This document shows, piece by piece, positions 62,127-64,000 of a DNA stretch of 64,000 nucleotides. The position numbers and the translations under genes are program-made. The stretch covers positions 124,001 to 188,000 of the forward strand of contig NZ_CAKZJO010000051.1 in NCBI RefSeq assembly GCF_936943645.1, given 5' to 3'. The notes beneath the pieces were generated by a model that saw only the letters and a program-made list of their open reading frames with translations, made no database searches and was not told where the DNA came from. Each line of letters starts with the position of its first letter. The first letter of the stretch is position 1. Origin of the DNA: an uncultured Bradyrhizobium sp. (GTDB lineage: Bacteria; Pseudomonadota; Alphaproteobacteria; Rhizobiales; Xanthobacteraceae).

Positions 62127-64000
62127 TCAGGATGCCGCGCGTCTGGAAGCGCTCTTGCCTGACCTGGAGGGCTCGAGGCTGCGCGGCCGCCCGATCAGAT
62201 ATCCCTGCATCTCGTCGCAGCCCTCCTGCACCAGCAGCGACATCTGGGCCTCGGTCTCGATGCCTTCCGCGAGGACGGGCACTCCGAGACCATGGGCGAG
62301 GCCGATCACGGCCCGTACGATAGCGAGCGATCGCTCGCTCTGGCCGAGCGAGGCGACGAAGGAGCGATCGATCTTGATCCGGTCCAGTGGAAACGCTTCG
62401 AGATATGACAGCGACGAGTATCCCGTTCCGAAATCGTCGAGTGCGATCAGGATGCCGAGCGCCTTGAGCGACTGCATCGTCCTCTTGGCGCGCGGCATAT
62501 CCTCGATCAGGACGCCCTCGGTGATTTCAAGCTCGAGACGTGCGGCCGCAAGCCCGCTGTCGCGCAGCGCCCGGCGGACCTGACGGTCGAGATTTTCCCG
62601 GCGGAACTGCGCCGCCGAGACGTTGACGGCCACCCGCAGCGGCTGATCCCATGATGCCGCTTCCCTACACGCCTCCATCAGCACCCAATCGTCGATCTGC
62701 GCAATGGAGCCGCTCTGCTCCGCGATCGGAATGAACTCGCCCGGAGGGATGATCCCGCGCACCGGATGCCGCCAGCGCACCAGCGCCTCGTACGCCTTCA
62801 GCGTGCCGTCGCGGTGCTGTTGCGGCTGGTACTCCAGATAGAGCTCGCCCCGCTCGACGGCCGTCCGCAAATCGTGCTCCAGCGCGCGGCGGTCCCGCAG
62901 CTGCTGGTCCATCGCGCTGGTGAACAAGCGGATGGCGCCTCTGCCCTCGTGCTTGGCGCGATACAGCGCGGCATCCGCATTCGCCAGCAGCGACACCGGA
63001 TTGTCGGCGTCCCGCGGATAGAGCGCGACACCGACGCAGAGATCGATCTTCAGCACATGGCCATCGGCCTCGATCGGCTGCTCGAATTGAGCCCGTATCC
63101 TCGAGGCGAGCAGCTCCGCGGTCGCCGGCAGCGGCGACTGATCGGTGATGCCGATGAATTCGTCGCCGCCGACGCGCGCCACGTAAGATCCCTGCGCGGC
63201 TTTCTGCAGGCGTCGCGAGGCCTCGCGCAGCACGGCGTCGCCGACCGCATGGCCGAACCGGTCGTTGACCTCCTTGAAGTGGTCGAGATCGATGCAGAGC
63301 ACGGCGAAGGCGCTGTCCGTGATCTCCGCGCGCTCGATCGCGGCGCCGAGGTGCTCGTCGAGGGCGGCCCTGTTGGGCAGCTCAGTCAGCGCGTCGTGAC
63401 ACGCGAGGTAGCTGACCCTCTGCTGTGCCCGGTTCCGTTCGGTCACGTCGAAGGCGACGCGGACATGGGCGGACTGCCCCTCATAAGCGAGCGGCCGGGA
63501 ATCGATCACCACCTCGATCACCTCGCCATCGGCGGTCCTGTGCAATTCGCAGTCGCGTTCGGCGCCGGCTTGCGGCTCGCCATAGGCGAGCTGATGCTCC
63601 GACATGGCGAGAAGATCCTGGCGGGAATAGCCGTAGTGCCTGCACATCGCCCCGTTCACGGCGATGAGCTGACGCGTCTTCGCATCGACCACCCACATCG
63701 GAAGCGGGTTCTCTTCGAACAGGAGACGGAAAGAGGCTTCCGCTTCCGCAAGAGCCATCGCGGTTCGATGCCGCTCCGTGATGTCCTCGTGGGTGGCGAC
63801 CCAGCCGTTGTCCTCCATCGGACGATGCCGGATCCGCACGATCCGGCCGTTGGTCAGCTCCACGGTCGTATCTGAATCGCTGGCAACCACCGGGACGCTA
63901 TTGCGCCAGACCAGATAATCCGTCTTCTCCATCTTCGGTGCGCTGCCGATCGAATAGCGCAAGTCGACGATGTCGTTCAGCTTCATACCCGGTCGCACCA
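62127..64000 (-). CDS. PAS-GGDEF-EAL cyclic di-GMP protein (N-terminus outside the window)
   Basis: At least 624 residues, starting inside a PAS domain and truncated by the window end. In order: end of a PAS (VELTNGRIVRIRHRPMEDNG, WVATHEDITERH), a second PAS (FRLLFEENPLPMWVVDAKTR), a GGDEF domain with an intact ARVGGDEF and no RxxD inhibitory site before it (the five-residue window reads QGSYVARV), and an EAL domain with YEALVRW, NVSAAQFR, and IDRSFV. Both synthesis and hydrolysis of cyclic di-GMP are possible. Cytoplasmic as far as seen. The start must lie beyond base 64000. Confidence 0.9.
   Translation of the reverse strand, partial: VRPGMKLNDIVDLRYSIGSAPKMEKTDYLVWRNSVPVVASDSDTTVELTNGRIVRIRHRPMEDNGWVATHEDITERHRTAMALAEAEASFRLLFEENPLPMWVVDAKTRQLIAVNGAMCRHYGYSRQDLLAMSEHQLAYGEPQAGAERDCELHRTADGEVIEVVIDSRPLAYEGQSAHVRVAFDVTERNRAQQRVSYLACHDALTELPNRAALDEHLGAAIERAEITDSAFAVLCIDLDHFKEVNDRFGHAVGDAVLREASRRLQKAAQGSYVARVGGDEFIGITDQSPLPATAELLASRIRAQFEQPIEADGHVLKIDLCVGVALYPRDADNPVSLLANADAALYRAKHEGRGAIRLFTSAMDQQLRDRRALEHDLRTAVERGELYLEYQPQQHRDGTLKAYEALVRWRHPVRGIIPPGEFIPIAEQSGSIAQIDDWVLMEACREAASWDQPLRVAVNVSAAQFRRENLDRQVRRALRDSGLAAARLELEITEGVLIEDMPRAKRTMQSLKALGILIALDDFGTGYSSLSYLEAFPLDRIKIDRSFVASLGQSERSLAIVRAVIGLAHGLGVPVLAEGIETEAQMSLLVQEGCDEMQGYLIGRPRSLEPSRSGKSASRRAAS

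Overview
The window is high-GC chromosomal DNA from an alphaproteobacterium, most likely Bradyrhizobium or a close relative. This rests on the protein sequences, the catabolic gene content, a Ku gene with a small overlapping companion gene, and intergenic palindromic repeats (GTCATTGCGAG...CTCGCAATGAC type) that are common in that genus. No tool was run; all family calls come from reading the translated sequence.

Layout. 1-4.2 kb: 4-hydroxybenzoate/protocatechuate catabolism (pobA partial, AraC regulator, pcaG, pcaH, LysR regulator). 4.2-12.5 kb: housekeeping and signalling (pncB, a diguanylate cyclase, a TetR regulator facing a small gene across two identical palindromes, an LplT-PlsC-acyl ligase fusion, a lipase-like hydrolase). 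12.5-15.8 kb: a tricarballylate-oxidation module (tcuAB) with a divergent FCD-GntR regulator. 15.8-20.1 kb: a minus-strand catabolic cassette of unknown substrate (small protein, hydrolase, orphan binding protein, beta-hydroxyacid-dehydrogenase-like enzyme, IclR regulator). 20.2-22.1 kb: a HupE/UreJ-like protein and YbaK. 22.1-38.4 kb: a formate and Mo/W-cofactor block. It holds a two-subunit NAD-dependent formate dehydrogenase with a fused NuoE-NuoF-like beta subunit, an OFA-type transporter, TusA, MoeA, MobB, FdhD, MobA, a NicC-like monooxygenase, two further MoeA homologues and a TupA-like oxyanion-binding protein. A HTH plus PBP-like regulator lies divergently at 38.8 kb. 39.8-43.2 kb: three solute-binding proteins of three transport families, none with membrane partners nearby.

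43.5-48.5 kb is the accessory region. A CAU-anticodon tRNA gene is followed directly by a lower-GC two-gene operon: a SIR2-domain protein with GAGxS, TTNxD and HxHG motifs, translationally coupled to a 907-residue protein I do not recognise. An HNH-nuclease remnant and a HigBA-type toxin-antitoxin pair follow. This is the best candidate for an undescribed system in the window, most likely a two-protein NAD-consuming antiphage defence.

48.6-53.3 kb: a Ku (NHEJ) locus, small proteins, a rhodanese, and a small gene broken by a stop at codon 3. 53.3-61.3 kb: an AraC regulator divergent from a five-gene ABC-uptake operon of ribose type, in which one permease is fused to a C-terminal SMP-30/strictosidine-synthase-like beta-propeller and a second propeller protein follows. 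61.3-64 kb: two small proteins and the C-terminal part of a PAS-GGDEF-EAL protein that runs off the window.
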